Shown: positions 8,496-17,810 of the stretch, one piece after another
How positions within the stretch are numbered: position 1 is the first letter of the stretch
Layout of the letters: every line of letters starts with the position of its first letter
NCBI RefSeq assembly: GCF_036880985.1
Contig: NZ_JBAJNO010000009.1
Span: 3,322,501 to 3,386,500 of the forward strand
Direction of reading: 5' to 3'
DNA: 64,000 nucleotides
DNA from: Limibacter armeniacum
GTDB taxonomy: Bacteria; Bacteroidota; Bacteroidia; Cytophagales; Flammeovirgaceae
Notes under the pieces: model-generated
Seen by the model: only the letters and a program-made list of their open reading frames with translations
Databases searched by the model: none
What the model was told of the DNA's origin: nothing
Made by a program: the position numbers and the translations under genes

Positions 8496-9968
8496 TTAGA
8501 TTCTACGCCAGAAGTAAGGCGTGAAAATAATCAGTACGGTAAACAGCTCTAACCTGCCAAGTAGCATCAGTGCAGACAGTACCCATTTTGCGACACCTGG
8601 TAAATGTGCAAAATTGTCAACAGGTCCAACCGAGCCAAGACCCGGACCAATATTTCCCAAACATGTGGCAACTGAGCCTAATGCTGTCAGAAAATCCAAA
8701 CCTATAATAGACATGATAAGCACACCTACTGCATAAATAAAGAAGTAAGTGATGATGAATGCCAGTACGTTATAGGTAATATTGGGAGATACGGCATTGC
8801 CATTAAACCTAACCGGAATGATGGCAGAAGGGTGCAGCTGTCTTTTAAGCTCAAGAAAACTGTTTTTTTGCAGGATAATATGGCGAACGATTTTAACACC
8901 ACCAGCTGTTGACCCAGCCATTGCCCCGACAAACATCAACAGGAATATCCACATAGTAACAAATGGTAACCATGCTGTGTAATCGGCCGAAACGTAACCA
9001 GTCGTAGTAATGATGGAAAGTGTTTGGAATAGTACATCCCTGAAAGACTGTTCAACACCTATTTCAGGCAACTGATAGTAAACCACCACGGTAAGAATCA
9101 TCGTTGAGATTACGACAAGTCCTGCGTAATATTTGAACTCCTCATTTTGGATAATCTCCTTAAATCGCCCTTTAAATGCATAGTAGTTGAGTGTAAAGTT
9201 ACATCCAGCCATAAACATGAAGACAATCAGTACATATTGAATGTAGGGCGTCATTTCGGCAGCACTGCTATTTTTAGTCGAGAATCCACCGGTAGCCATC
9301 GTAGTCAACGCATGATTGAGTGCATCATAGAAGGTCATACCTCCAAACATTAACAGTATCGTTTCGACACAAGTCAGGATAAGGTAAACCCACCATAAAC
9401 GTTTGGCAGTTTCCTTGATGCGTGGCTGTAATTTGTCGGGAGAGATACCTGGTGCTTCAGCTACAAATAGCTGCATTCCACCGATACCCAGTATTGGTAG
9501 GATTGCTACAGTCAATACGATAATCCCCATTCCTCCAATCCACTGTGTCATACTTCGCCAAAGCAAAATACCTTTTCCAACAGCTTCTATATCGGTCAGA
9601 ATAGAGGCTCCTGTAGTAGAAAAGCCAGAGAGTGTTTCAAAGAATGCATCAGTTAGTGTCGGGATTTCTCCACTGATTAGATATGGAAGGGATCCAAAAA
9701 AGGATACCATTAACCATCCGACAGTTACAATCATATAACCATCCTTCTTTTTCAGCTCACGCGTAAGTGCATGTTGTTTGAAATAGAAAAATGCAGAAGC
9801 ACCTACACCTCCGTTGATTAGGGATGCAAATAATATTGAAAGCCAGTCATGATCACCAAAATAGAATGAAAATGGCAGGCAGAATAGCATAAACACACAG
9901 TTGATCATCAGCAGGATGCCGACAATGCTAATGACCAATGGATAATTAAAAAGTGGTTTGTTTCTCAT
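8496..9968 (-). CDS. trkH: TrkH family potassium uptake protein, membrane subunit
   Basis: The protein is 490 aa with about ten hydrophobic segments arranged as four M1-P-M2 repeats. Pore-loop signatures include ETLSGFSTTGAS, TTMATGGFSTKNSS, LSIITTTGYVS and VATCLGNIGPGLG, whose glycines form the K+ filter in TrkH/KtrB proteins. It is the ion-conducting subunit at the inner membrane. The trkA gene lies immediately upstream on the same strand, so the pair encodes a complete Trk system. A hairpin in the 104-bp gap between them could reduce trkH expression relative to trkA. Confidence 0.95.
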   Translation of the reverse strand: MRNKPLFNYPLVISIVGILLMINCVFMLFCLPFSFYFGDHDWLSILFASLINGGVGASAFFYFKQHALTRELKKKDGYMIVTVGWLMVSFFGSLPYLISGEIPTLTDAFFETLSGFSTTGASILTDIEAVGKGILLWRSMTQWIGGMGIIVLTVAILPILGIGGMQLFVAEAPGISPDKLQPRIKETAKRLWWVYLILTCVETILLMFGGMTFYDALNHALTTMATGGFSTKNSSAAEMTPYIQYVLIVFMFMAGCNFTLNYYAFKGRFKEIIQNEEFKYYAGLVVISTMILTVVVYYQLPEIGVEQSFRDVLFQTLSIITTTGYVSADYTAWLPFVTMWIFLLMFVGAMAGSTAGGVKIVRHIILQKNSFLELKRQLHPSAIIPVRFNGNAVSPNITYNVLAFIITYFFIYAVGVLIMSIIGLDFLTALGSVATCLGNIGPGLGSVGPVDNFAHLPGVAKWVLSALMLLGRLELFTVLIIFTPYFWRRI

Positions 9969-9997
9969 AACAAGAAAACAGACAAGTACCCCTTAGA

Positions 9998-10044
9998 CAA
10001 AATACCGGACACCTACAGGCTTTACAGCAAGCGGATGTCCAGTA
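9998..10044 (-). terminator. Hairpin between trkA and trkH (attenuator or weak terminator)
   Basis: On the minus strand TACTGGACA (10044-10036) pairs with TGTCCGGTA (10011-10003), including one G-U pair, and is followed by TTTTG. It lies after the trkA stop and before the trkH start, so it could partially terminate or stabilise the trkA message. Confidence 0.4.
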
Positions 10045-10072
10045 TATAGGTCATAAGTGGACCTTAAATCTG

Positions 10073-11416
10073 TTATTTGAAAAATTCTTCTACTTTTCTG
10101 ATACATTCAGGTTTGCTAAGTACAACAACCCTGTCATAAGGATAAAAAAGGAAGTCTCCTTTTGGAATGTGGGCTTTACCTTTCCTGATGATGCCACCAA
10201 TAATGGCAGTTTTAGGGAAGTCAAGCTCTGAAAGAGGCTTTTCTGTGATCGCAGCACCTTCGTTGACCACAAACTCAAGGACTTCAGCATCCACTCCGTG
10301 GATACTTGTAAGAGAAAGAATCTCACCTCTACGAATATAGCGGAAAATAAAGTTGGCAGCAATCAGCTTCTTATTGATGAGGGTATCCACTCCAATGTTC
10401 TGTGACAGGTGGATATAATCCATGTTTTCAACTAGGGCGATTGTTTTTCGAACCCCGTGGTTTTTAGCAACCAGACTGGAAATGATATTGGTTTCCGAGT
10501 CTCCTGTTACGGCAATAAATGCATCAACATTCTCGATACCTTCTTCTTCGAGAAGTTCTACATTTCGCCCATCCCCATTGATGACAAGTGTATTGGGCAG
10601 TAAGTCTGCAAGTTCAAAACACTTTTCCTTATTCTTCTCAATCAGGATGATATTGTATTTATAGCTCAGTGACCTTGCTGCATAGTAACCAACACGGCTA
10701 CCGCCCAGAATCATGATGCTTTTGATTTTTTTCTCAAGCTTTTTACCTGTAAGCTGTAGTACTCTTTCTACCCCTTCAGGCTTGGCGATATAGTAAGCAT
10801 GGTCTCCAGCCTCAAAACGGGTGTCTCCTCTAGGAATCAGTGTTTCGTTATTGCGAAGCACAGCTACAGTAAGGAAATCAAAATAAGGATTGAGATAGGC
10901 AGTTTCCTTCAAGGTTTTGTTATGAAGGTGATCCGCTTCTTCAATCGAGATACCGATTAGGGAAAGTAAACCTCTCTCAAACTCAAAAGTATCGGTGATG
11001 GCAGCTTCTTTCAGCAGCCTTTTTACCTCTTTTGTTGCCAGCAGTTCAGGCGAAATCAACTCGTCTATGCCTAGTTTACGCATATCAAAGCGATCTCTGT
11101 TTTGCAGGAATTCACTGTTATTGATCCTTGCAATCGTACGCTTGGCGCCCATCTGCTTACCAAGAGATGCCGTCAAAAGATTGTTTTCTTCTGATGCCGT
11201 TACTGTAATCAGCATGTCGGCTTTATTTACTTTGGCTTGCTCAAGCACCATAAATGAACTTGATGAGCCTTTTACAGTGGCAACATCAAGGTGCTGAGAA
11301 GCGTGAAGGAGGCGGTCTCCATCTACATCAACCAGTGTGATATCCTGACTCTCATTAGCGAGGAGCTTGGCAAGGTGGAACCCTACGTCTCCTGCGCCCG
11401 CGATAACGATTTTCAC
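10073..11416 (-). CDS. trkA: Trk potassium uptake regulatory subunit TrkA
   Basis: The protein is 447 aa with two tandem RCK modules. The first Rossmann fold starts MKIVIAGAGDVGFHLAKLL (GxGxxG at residues 7-12) and the second MILGGSRVGYYAARSL near residue 230; each is followed by a TrkA-C domain. It binds NAD(H)/ATP on the cytoplasmic side and gates TrkH. Length and duplicated architecture match full-size TrkA. The divergent purE gene begins 335 bp away. Confidence 0.95.
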   Translation of the reverse strand: MKIVIAGAGDVGFHLAKLLANESQDITLVDVDGDRLLHASQHLDVATVKGSSSSFMVLEQAKVNKADMLITVTASEENNLLTASLGKQMGAKRTIARINNSEFLQNRDRFDMRKLGIDELISPELLATKEVKRLLKEAAITDTFEFERGLLSLIGISIEEADHLHNKTLKETAYLNPYFDFLTVAVLRNNETLIPRGDTRFEAGDHAYYIAKPEGVERVLQLTGKKLEKKIKSIMILGGSRVGYYAARSLSYKYNIILIEKNKEKCFELADLLPNTLVINGDGRNVELLEEEGIENVDAFIAVTGDSETNIISSLVAKNHGVRKTIALVENMDYIHLSQNIGVDTLINKKLIAANFIFRYIRRGEILSLTSIHGVDAEVLEFVVNEGAAITEKPLSELDFPKTAIIGGIIRKGKAHIPKGDFLFYPYDRVVVLSKPECIRKVEEFFK

Positions 11417-11751
11417 AGAATAATTATTTTAGTGGCAAAGATTTTCTATGACGGCACAAATATAATCACCTTCATCAATGTTTATATACATTATCTCTAT
11501 TGGATTTAAGAAGATGACCTAAATCCTCTCTTTGGGTGTCTAATAAGCCGATATAATGACCTTCTATTAAGGTTTGACAACAAATTCCTTGTATGAATTT
11601 TGCAAAACATACTTACTATCCCATAGTTTTGTCGTGAAAATGCACTCTGTATGTCTTTTGATGGTTTTATTTTCAGAAGATCAAAGGGTTATAGATATAA
11701 ATTTTGCTCAATGGGAAATTGCATATTTCCAAATGCTAACCATAACAAATC
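11417..11751. other. Divergent intergenic region between trkA and purE
   Basis: A/T-rich region of 335 bp that must hold the promoters of both genes. It contains an imperfect inverted repeat AATGT-N6-ACATT at 11477-11492. I see no purine riboswitch, RNA gene or credible ORF. Confidence 0.5.
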
Positions 11752-12264
11752 ATGAAAGTAGGAATAATTATGGGCAGCCAGTCTGACTTGAAAGTAATGT
11801 CTGATGCTGCTGAGGTCTTAGAAAAATTAGGCGTAGACTTTGAAGTTACCATCGTATCTGCACACCGTACTCCAGATCGTCTTTTTGAATATGCAAAGTC
11901 TGCACGTGCAAAAGGAATTAATGTAATCATCGCAGGGGCGGGTGGTGCTGCTCATTTGCCAGGTATGGTAGCTTCTATGACTACACTGCCAGTAATTGGT
12001 GTGCCTGTGAAGTCAAGTAACTCAATTGATGGTTGGGACTCTGTACTTTCTATCCTACAGATGCCAGGTGGTGTTCCTGTAGCAACAGTTGCTCTGGACG
12101 GTGCAAAGAATGCAGGTATTCTCGCTGCTCAGATTTTAGGTTCTTTTGATGAGAAAATCGCAGAAAACCTGAAAGAGTATAAGCAGGAAATGCACGATAA
12201 GGTAATTGAAAGTGCTGAAGATATTGAGCAAAATGGTTGGAGACCAAAGAAAATGGGCTTCTAA
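11752..12264 (+). CDS. purE: N5-carboxyaminoimidazole ribonucleotide mutase (class I PurE)
   Basis: The protein is 170 aa. It starts MKVGIIMGSQSDLKVM and contains SAHRTPDRL, IAGAGGAAHLPGM, GVPVKSS and ILQMPGGVPVATV, all hallmarks of class I PurE. It converts N5-CAIR to CAIR in purine synthesis. PurK, the usual partner, is not adjacent. A strong terminator at 12297 suggests a monocistronic unit. Confidence 0.97.
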   Translation: MKVGIIMGSQSDLKVMSDAAEVLEKLGVDFEVTIVSAHRTPDRLFEYAKSARAKGINVIIAGAGGAAHLPGMVASMTTLPVIGVPVKSSNSIDGWDSVLSILQMPGGVPVATVALDGAKNAGILAAQILGSFDEKIAENLKEYKQEMHDKVIESAEDIEQNGWRPKKMGF

Positions 12265-12296
12265 TTTAAGATAGACCTCTTTATTGTTAGGCTAAG

Positions 12297-12337
12297 ACGT
12301 CAGTGACTGTGTAAGAACAGTTACTGACGTTTTTTTG
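12297..12337 (+). terminator. Intrinsic terminator after purE
   Basis: Stem ACGTCAGTGACTGT / ACAGTTACTGACGT followed by seven T. Confidence 0.92.
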
Positions 12338-12355
12338 TGCCTGACCCCGACATCT

Positions 12356-12445
12356 TGACAAATGGAATGTCAGAAAAATACTATTTCCTGTCACTCTTTC
12401 TTCTCTTCAATGTCACAAATCTTCCTACTTTCTGACATTATGTCA
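12356..12445 (+). promoter_or_regulatory. Phased TGACA/TGTCA motif array upstream of dnaK
   Basis: TGACA or TGTCA occurs at 12356, 12368, 12389, 12411, 12433 and 12441. The steps 12368-12389-12411-12433 are 21, 22 and 22 bp, close to two helical turns. The last pair forms TGACA-TTA-TGTCA (12433-12445). The same half-sites, with the same 3-bp spaced pairs, occur upstream of clpB. No CIRCE element is present. Likely binding sites for a heat-shock regulator, identity unknown. Confidence 0.5.
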
Positions 12446-12544
12446 TGTAAATTCTGTTGGCACAGCTGTTGTCTAAAGGTTAGGCGTAAAGAAATTTACT
12501 GGATTTGAAAATTTAAGAGAACAACAAAATAATATAGATCAATC

Positions 12545-14479
12545 ATGGGAAAAATCATCGGCATTGACTTGGGTACAACCAACTCTTGCGTTTCCGTAAT
12601 GGAAGGTAACGAAGCAGTTGTAATTCCTAACTCTGAAGGTAGAAGAACAACTCCTTCAGTAGTGGCGTTTTTGGATAATGGAGAAAGAAAGGTAGGTGAC
12701 CCTGCAAAACGTCAGGCCATCACTAACCCTAAGCACACTGTATCTTCTATCAAGCGTTTCATGGGTAGAAAATACTCTGAAGTGACAGGTGAGATCGAGC
12801 AAATCGCTTACCAAGTGGCAGAAGGACCAAACGATACACCAAGAGTTAAAATCGAAGATAAATTATATACACCTCAAGAAGTTTCTGCGATTGTACTTCA
12901 GAAAATGAAGAAAACAGCAGAGGACTACTTGGGTACTGAAGTATCAGAAGCGGTAATTACAGTTCCTGCATACTTTAACGATGCACAGCGTCAAGCAACT
13001 AAAGAGGCTGGTGAAATTGCTGGTCTGCAAGTAAAACGTATCATCAACGAGCCAACTGCCGCAGCACTTGCATACGGTATGGACAAGATGGACGGTGACA
13101 AGAAAATCGCAGTATTTGACCTTGGTGGTGGTACTTTCGATATCTCGATCCTTGAATTGGGTGACGGTGTATTTGAGGTACTTTCAACAAATGGTGATAC
13201 ACACCTTGGTGGTGATGACTTTGATAAAGTACTGATCGACTGGTTGGCTGAAGAGTTCAAGAAAGATCACCCAACTATCGACCTGAGAAAAGATCCTATG
13301 GCGATGCAACGTCTGAAAGAAGCTGCTGAGAAAGCGAAAATCGAGCTTTCTTCATCTTCTTCTACAGAGATCAACCTGCCATACATCATGCCAGTTGATG
13401 GTGTACCACAACACTTGGTGAAGTCACTGTCAAGAGCAAAATTCGAGCAATTGGCTGACGATCTGGTACGTCGTTCAATGGAACCTTGTAAGAGAGCACT
13501 GCAAGATGCAGGTCTTTCTACTTCAGATATCGATGACGTAATCTTGGTAGGTGGTTCAACTCGTATCCCTAGAGTTCAAGAGGAAGTAGAAAAATTCTTC
13601 GGCAAGAAGCCATCTAAAGGTGTAAACCCTGATGAGGTAGTAGCAACTGGTGCCGCTATCCAAGGTGGTGTATTGACAGGTGAAGTAAAAGACGTTCTTC
13701 TGTTGGACGTAACGCCGCTTTCATTGGGTATCGAAACAATGGGTGGTGTATTCACTAAACTGATCGAGTCAAACACGACAATCCCTACGAAGAAGTCACA
13801 GGTATTCTCAACTGCTGCTGACAACCAGCCGTCTGTAGAGATCCACGTAGTACAGGGTGAGCGTCCAATGGCAAACGATAACAAAACGATTGGTAGATTC
13901 CACTTGGATGGTATTCCACCAGCACCAAGAGGTGTACCTCAAATCGAAGTAACATTTGACATTGATGCCAACGGTATCATCCACGTATCAGCGAAAGACA
14001 AAGGTACTAACAAGGAGCAAAGCATCCGTATTGAGGCTTCTTCTGGTCTGACTGAGGAGGAAATCCAAAGAATGAGACAGGAAGCTGAAGCGAATGCTGA
14101 TGCTGACAACGCTGCCAAAGAAAAAGTGGAAAAACTGAATAACGCAGATGCGATGATTTTCCAAACTGAAAAGCAGCTGAAAGAATATGGCGACAAGCTT
14201 TCTGAAGGTAACAAGTCGGCTATCGAAACGGCTCTGAAAGACCTGAAAGAAGCTCACCAAGCGCAGGATGTTGCTAAAATCGATACTGCACTGGAAGCTA
14301 TGAACGCTGCATGGCAGGCAGCTTCTCAGGAAATGTATCAGGCTAGTGGCGATGCTGGAGCAGCAGGTGCTGACCCTAATGCTGCGGGTGCAGGAGGAGC
14401 AGGTGCTGAAGGTGCCAATGCTAATGCTGGCGGCAAGGATGATGACGTAACTGATGTTGACTTCGAAGAAGTGAAATAA
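12545..14479 (+). CDS. dnaK: Chaperone DnaK (Hsp70)
   Basis: The protein is 644 aa, full length. The ATPase domain opens [20 protein letters not shown] and includes [10 protein letters not shown] and [11 protein letters not shown]; the substrate domain follows from about residue 390 ([14 protein letters not shown]) and the tail ends in an acidic [13 protein letters not shown]. The linker before it is a Gly/Ala/Asn-rich stretch. It folds proteins in the cytoplasm with DnaJ and GrpE, neither of which is adjacent. Codon use is strongly biased towards a few preferred codons compared with neighbouring genes, as expected for high expression. Upstream TGTCA motifs suggest coregulation with clpB. Confidence 0.99.
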   Translation: MGKIIGIDLGTTNSCVSVMEGNEAVVIPNSEGRRTTPSVVAFLDNGERKVGDPAKRQAITNPKHTVSSIKRFMGRKYSEVTGEIEQIAYQVAEGPNDTPRVKIEDKLYTPQEVSAIVLQKMKKTAEDYLGTEVSEAVITVPAYFNDAQRQATKEAGEIAGLQVKRIINEPTAAALAYGMDKMDGDKKIAVFDLGGGTFDISILELGDGVFEVLSTNGDTHLGGDDFDKVLIDWLAEEFKKDHPTIDLRKDPMAMQRLKEAAEKAKIELSSSSSTEINLPYIMPVDGVPQHLVKSLSRAKFEQLADDLVRRSMEPCKRALQDAGLSTSDIDDVILVGGSTRIPRVQEEVEKFFGKKPSKGVNPDEVVATGAAIQGGVLTGEVKDVLLLDVTPLSLGIETMGGVFTKLIESNTTIPTKKSQVFSTAADNQPSVEIHVVQGERPMANDNKTIGRFHLDGIPPAPRGVPQIEVTFDIDANGIIHVSAKDKGTNKEQSIRIEASSGLTEEEIQRMRQEAEANADADNAAKEKVEKLNNADAMIFQTEKQLKEYGDKLSEGNKSAIETALKDLKEAHQAQDVAKIDTALEAMNAAWQAASQEMYQASGDAGAAGADPNAAGAGGAGAEGANANAGGKDDDVTDVDFEEVK

Positions 14480-14518
14480 TACGGATACACATCACAATGA
14501 TATATTGCTTAAATGCAC

Positions 14519-14551
14519 AAAGCCTCCCCATTAATCTTGGGGAGGCTTTTA
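14519..14551. terminator. Bidirectional intrinsic terminator between dnaK and the oxidoreductase gene
   Basis: Stem AAAGCCTCCCC / GGGGAGGCTTT with a T run on the plus strand; the genes converge here. Confidence 0.9.
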
Positions 14552-14555
14552 TTTT

Positions 14556-15614
14556 TTATTCGAAAGAAATGACTCTTTGTTCCTGATGGCTTAAATAGGC
14601 TAGCTCAATAATACTGATTACGTTACGGGCTTGCTCTCCACTAACAGCGATCTCTTCTGTCCCTCTAATGGCCCCCGCAAGGTTTTTATATAGCTTTCTA
14701 TAGTCTCCTTTTTCACTTTCAATACTTCCTTTAAAATGAAGGCCTTTGAAAGTGGTGTTCAATGTTCCCCAATTTTCTATAGGTTCAGTCCCCCAATTAG
14801 CATCATCATTAGGTTTTTTTCCTTTGCCTAAAAGTTCCTCCTGAACATCCATTCCTGACTTGATAAATGTGCCTTCCCTACCATAAATACTGTAGCGAGG
14901 CCCCGTTTCACGGACAAGCATACCAGCTTTAAGGGTTACCTTCTTGTCATTATAGGATAAAATAACCTCAAAGTTATCCACAACGGGTGAGTGTTCTCGC
15001 TGCATTCTTAAGTCAGCATAAACACTTTTGGGTAAACCAAAAAGCGAAAGAGCCTGATCAATCAGGTGACTACCCAAGTCATAAAGAATACCCGACCCTG
15101 ACACCGTAGTTTCTTTCCATGCGCCCTCCTTTACATAATTGCGAAAGCGGTCAAAGTGTGCTTCATACTCCATGATTTCGCCGAGTACTTCAGACTTAAC
15201 CAGTTTTTGGATAGTCAGGAAGTCGCTATCCCAACGTCTATTATGGTTCACAGTGATAATCCGTTCTTGCTGCTTCGCTAAAGCTATTAGCTGGTCGGCT
15301 TCGTCAGTAGTGACAGTGAAAGGCTTTTCTACGATTACATGTTTGTGATGCTTAAGTGCATCACTTGCTAGTGAGAAGTGTAAGTGGTTTGGTGTGGCAA
15401 TGACGACCAACTCAATATTTTGATCCTCTAGAATCGAATCATAAGAAGTGACAACCTCTGCATTAGGATAATGCACCTGAGCAAAAGCAGTATGCTGAGG
15501 GTTTGAGGTCATGATCTTTGTGATGGAAAACTCTTCAAGACTACTAAGGATTGGTGCGTGGAAAACTTTACCACCCAATCCGAATCCAACTATGGCTACA
15601 TTGATTCTCTTCAT
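14556..15614 (-). CDS. Gfo/Idh/MocA family NAD(P)-dependent oxidoreductase
   Basis: The protein is 352 aa. An N-terminal Rossmann fold begins MKRINVAIVGFGLGGKVFHAP and carries the family EKP motif at residues 96-98 (VEKPFT). A C-terminal alpha/beta domain contains GSGILYDLGSHLIDQAL. Family members oxidise or reduce sugars, inositols or related alcohols. The GxGxGG-KVFHAP variant resembles the YdgJ/scyllo-inositol dehydrogenase-like subgroup. There are no sugar-catabolism neighbours, so the substrate is unknown. Confidence 0.9.
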   Translation of the reverse strand: MKRINVAIVGFGLGGKVFHAPILSSLEEFSITKIMTSNPQHTAFAQVHYPNAEVVTSYDSILEDQNIELVVIATPNHLHFSLASDALKHHKHVIVEKPFTVTTDEADQLIALAKQQERIITVNHNRRWDSDFLTIQKLVKSEVLGEIMEYEAHFDRFRNYVKEGAWKETTVSGSGILYDLGSHLIDQALSLFGLPKSVYADLRMQREHSPVVDNFEVILSYNDKKVTLKAGMLVRETGPRYSIYGREGTFIKSGMDVQEELLGKGKKPNDDANWGTEPIENWGTLNTTFKGLHFKGSIESEKGDYRKLYKNLAGAIRGTEEIAVSGEQARNVISIIELAYLSHQEQRVISFE

Positions 15615-15871
15615 ATCAGTTTCTGTTTATCTCTAAATAGGCTATAAACTTAACCTGTTTATACTGCTGCTGTTTGAATTCTATCTTCAGAAATGCATTT
15701 ATATTTTCAGAATCCACTTCCTTTTGTGTGTCTTCTTAAATTTTTTCGAAAAAAAATCACCCCATACTTCCTTTACGGTCTGCGCTAACATCTTTGTAAT
15801 ATCAAAAAGAGAGAGGGACGGCATTGAGGAGATAAGGTATATGTAAAACCAAAACTCAAATTACTGGTATT

Positions 15872-17110
15872 ATGGAAGCAACAGCTCAAAAACTTAGAAC
15901 TTGTAAACTTATTATGGTGACATCCAACAATAATAATAAGTACTATGAAATGAGGGAAGATACTTCGCATGACACCTTTACAGTTCTCTACGGTAGAGTT
16001 GGTGGTAGAAGCTCAAAGGCTACTTACAACATTTCGCAGTGGGATACTAAATACAATGAAAAAATCCGAAAGGGTTATAAAGACCAGACCCATCTTTTTG
16101 CAGAAACCAAGGAAGACTCAATTGAACTAGCGGATATCGATGATGCAGTAGTAGAGCAGTTGGTGAAAGAACTAATGGCTTATGCTAGCAAGTCAATCAG
16201 CTATAACTATAACGTAACAGCAGATCAGGTAACTGAAAAGCAGGTAGCACAGGCACAGGCAATATTGGATGAATTGGTAGCCAAAGTGGAAGAGAATATG
16301 GATATCAATGCTTTTAATACTTCGTTGTTGGAGCTTTACCAAATTATCCCACGTAAGATGGGGAATGTTAAAGAGCATTTACTCAAGGAAATCGATACGC
16401 CAGCCGCTTTAGAAGAGGTACAGCAAATGCTGAATACAGAGCAGGAAACGTTGGATGTCATGCGTGGACAGGTACAGATCAATGAGCAGAAGAAAGAAGC
16501 CATTGAAGAAAAACAAAGCATTAACCTGTTGGAAGCAATGGGCTTGAGAATTGAGCAGGAAAATGATCCAAAAGTAATCAAAACGATTATGAAGAAAATG
16601 GATGACCAGTCTACTCGCTTCAAACGTGCTTATAAAGTGATAAACCTGCGTACTCAAAAGAAATTTGACCAGTTCCTGAGTGAAAAGAAAAACAAAAAGA
16701 CAGAGCTTTTCTGGCATGGTAGCCGAAATGAGAACTGGATGTCAATTATGGAAAATGGTTTGGTGTTGAGACCAGCAGCTGTGATCAATGGGAAAATGTT
16801 TGGTTATGGACTTTACTTTGCCGACAAATTCCAAAAGTCACTGAATTATACCTCCCTACGAGGAGCTTACTGGACAGGAGGAGGAGAAAACAGAGCTTTT
16901 CTGGCACTTTATAATGTACATGTTGGTAACCAAATGAAAATCAAGAAGCACGAGTCTTGGTGTTATGATTTGAACGAAAAGAACTTGAAAGAAAGGAATG
17001 AGAAATATGATTCGCTGTATGCTAAGGGAGGTGCTGACCTGATTAATAATGAATACATTGTCTACAATGAAGCACAGTGTACAGTACAGTACCTAGTAGA
17101 AGTTCATTAA
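15872..17110 (+). CDS. Poly(ADP-ribose) polymerase-like protein: WGR domain, helical regulatory region, PARP catalytic domain
   Basis: The protein is 412 aa. Residues about 8-85 form a WGR-type DNA-responsive domain with YGRVGG (Tyr40-Gly-Arg42) in place of Trp-Gly-Arg. Residues about 110-250 are helical, like the PARP regulatory domain. Residues about 270-412 are the catalytic domain. WHGSR gives His282, GYGLYFAD gives Tyr315 and NEYIVY gives Glu394, the H-Y-E triad of enzymes that make ADP-ribose polymers. The order WGR-PRD-CAT is that of eukaryotic PARP2/3 and the few bacterial PARPs. A role in DNA-break signalling is inferred. There is no macrodomain or glycohydrolase gene adjacent. The downstream 89-aa gene may belong with it. 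Confidence 0.9.
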   Translation: MEATAQKLRTCKLIMVTSNNNNKYYEMREDTSHDTFTVLYGRVGGRSSKATYNISQWDTKYNEKIRKGYKDQTHLFAETKEDSIELADIDDAVVEQLVKELMAYASKSISYNYNVTADQVTEKQVAQAQAILDELVAKVEENMDINAFNTSLLELYQIIPRKMGNVKEHLLKEIDTPAALEEVQQMLNTEQETLDVMRGQVQINEQKKEAIEEKQSINLLEAMGLRIEQENDPKVIKTIMKKMDDQSTRFKRAYKVINLRTQKKFDQFLSEKKNKKTELFWHGSRNENWMSIMENGLVLRPAAVINGKMFGYGLYFADKFQKSLNYTSLRGAYWTGGGENRAFLALYNVHVGNQMKIKKHESWCYDLNEKNLKERNEKYDSLYAKGGADLINNEYIVYNEAQCTVQYLVEVH

Positions 17111-17225
17111 CCCATTTTATACTCAAAGCAGGCAGGGATGCTGTTTACCAGTTCTTTAAAGCCCTTTGGCTACTTTTTTAACTTCTCTGCCAATTTGATT
17201 TCTTCACTATAAAATCCTGAATAAG

Positions 17226-17495
17226 ATGATGAAAAGAATTGACCTTGATATTGTAAGAAGAGCAACAGAAGAGTTATTGTTGGACAATATGTATACAACA
17301 ACGCTGGACGTAAAAAACTATTTGAGAGAGAAAGGTTTCTTTGCTTTACAGGCAGATGTTTCTGATATGATGGACGAGCTTTATCATTTAGGTTTTCTTT
17401 GGTTTGAATTTACAGGAGCTTTCAGAATTTACCTGTTTGCAGAGGAGGTTCATCATGGATTGACTGAAGTGTCAGCATATTTGAACGGGGAATAG
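17226..17495 (+). CDS. Small conserved-looking protein of unknown function (89 aa)
   Basis: I do not recognise a family. The sequence is mostly helical, with alternating charged and hydrophobic residues (RRATEELLLDN, TTLDVKNYLREKGF, ADVSDMMDELYHLGFLWF) that would suit a small winged-helix or helix bundle, and it has no signal peptide or membrane segment. It starts at ATG 17226 or 17229, 115 bp after the PARP gene on the same strand. Its end abuts the tRNA-Ser promoter. It reads as a real gene because codon use resembles its neighbours and the frame fills the gap, but function is open. Confidence 0.6.
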   Translation: MMKRIDLDIVRRATEELLLDNMYTTTLDVKNYLREKGFFALQADVSDMMDELYHLGFLWFEFTGAFRIYLFAEEVHHGLTEVSAYLNGE

Positions 17496-17515
17496 TACAA
17501 AAAAATATACTATCC

Positions 17516-17545
17516 TTGACAAGGGGGAATAACTTTGTATATTTG
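17516..17545 (+). promoter_or_regulatory. Promoter of tRNA-Ser
   Basis: TTGAC (17516-17520), 17-bp spacer, TATATTTG (17538-17545): a consensus Bacteroidota -33/-7 promoter. Transcription should start near 17552, about 27 nt before the tRNA. Confidence 0.8.
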
Positions 17546-17578
17546 CACCCGCAACAAAAATCTATCCGCCATGGATAC

Positions 17579-17666
17579 AGAGAGGTGGCCGAGCGGTTTA
17601 AGGCGCACGCCTGGAAAGCGTGTTTACAGCAATGTATCGAGGGTTCGAATCCCTTCCTCTCTGCCA
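17579..17666 (+). tRNA. tRNA-Ser (anticodon GGA)
   Basis: An 88-nt cloverleaf. The acceptor AGAGAGG (17579-17585) pairs with CCTCTCT (17656-17662), followed by discriminator G and an encoded CCA (17664-17666). The anticodon stem is CACGC/GCGTG with loop CTGGAAA, giving anticodon GGA at 17613-17615, which reads UCC/UCU. A class II variable arm (TTTACAGCAATGTATC) is present, as expected for serine, and the T loop is GTTCGAAT. Confidence 0.97.
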
Positions 17667-17670
17667 AAGC

Positions 17671-17711
17671 AAAACGCCTCAGGAAGTCTTAACTTCCTGA
17701 GGCGTTTTTTT
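17671..17711 (+). terminator. Intrinsic terminator after tRNA-Ser
   Basis: Stem AACGCCTCAGGAAGT / ACTTCCTGAGGCGTT followed by T run. Confidence 0.92.
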
Positions 17712-17810
17712 ATGCCCTTCTAACTTGATGATTGTCAGTTTAAATAAGAATATTACTAATATGGCAGTGTATAAACACAAGTAGCTTTAACTGTTCAAAA
17801 AAACAGATAG

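Noticed and set aside
12265-12544. CIRCE operator (TTAGCACTC-N9-GAGTGCTAA) upstream of dnaK
   Set aside because: Searched by eye on both strands and not found; the TGTCA motifs are present instead.
12991-14260. Long antisense frames (about 90-100 codons) opposite dnaK
   Set aside because: dnaK has strongly biased codon use, which often opens the opposite frames; they show no protein family features.
17500-17720. tRNA-Ser as an integration site (att)
   Set aside because: No integrase gene, phage genes or repeated tRNA 3' end found in the window.
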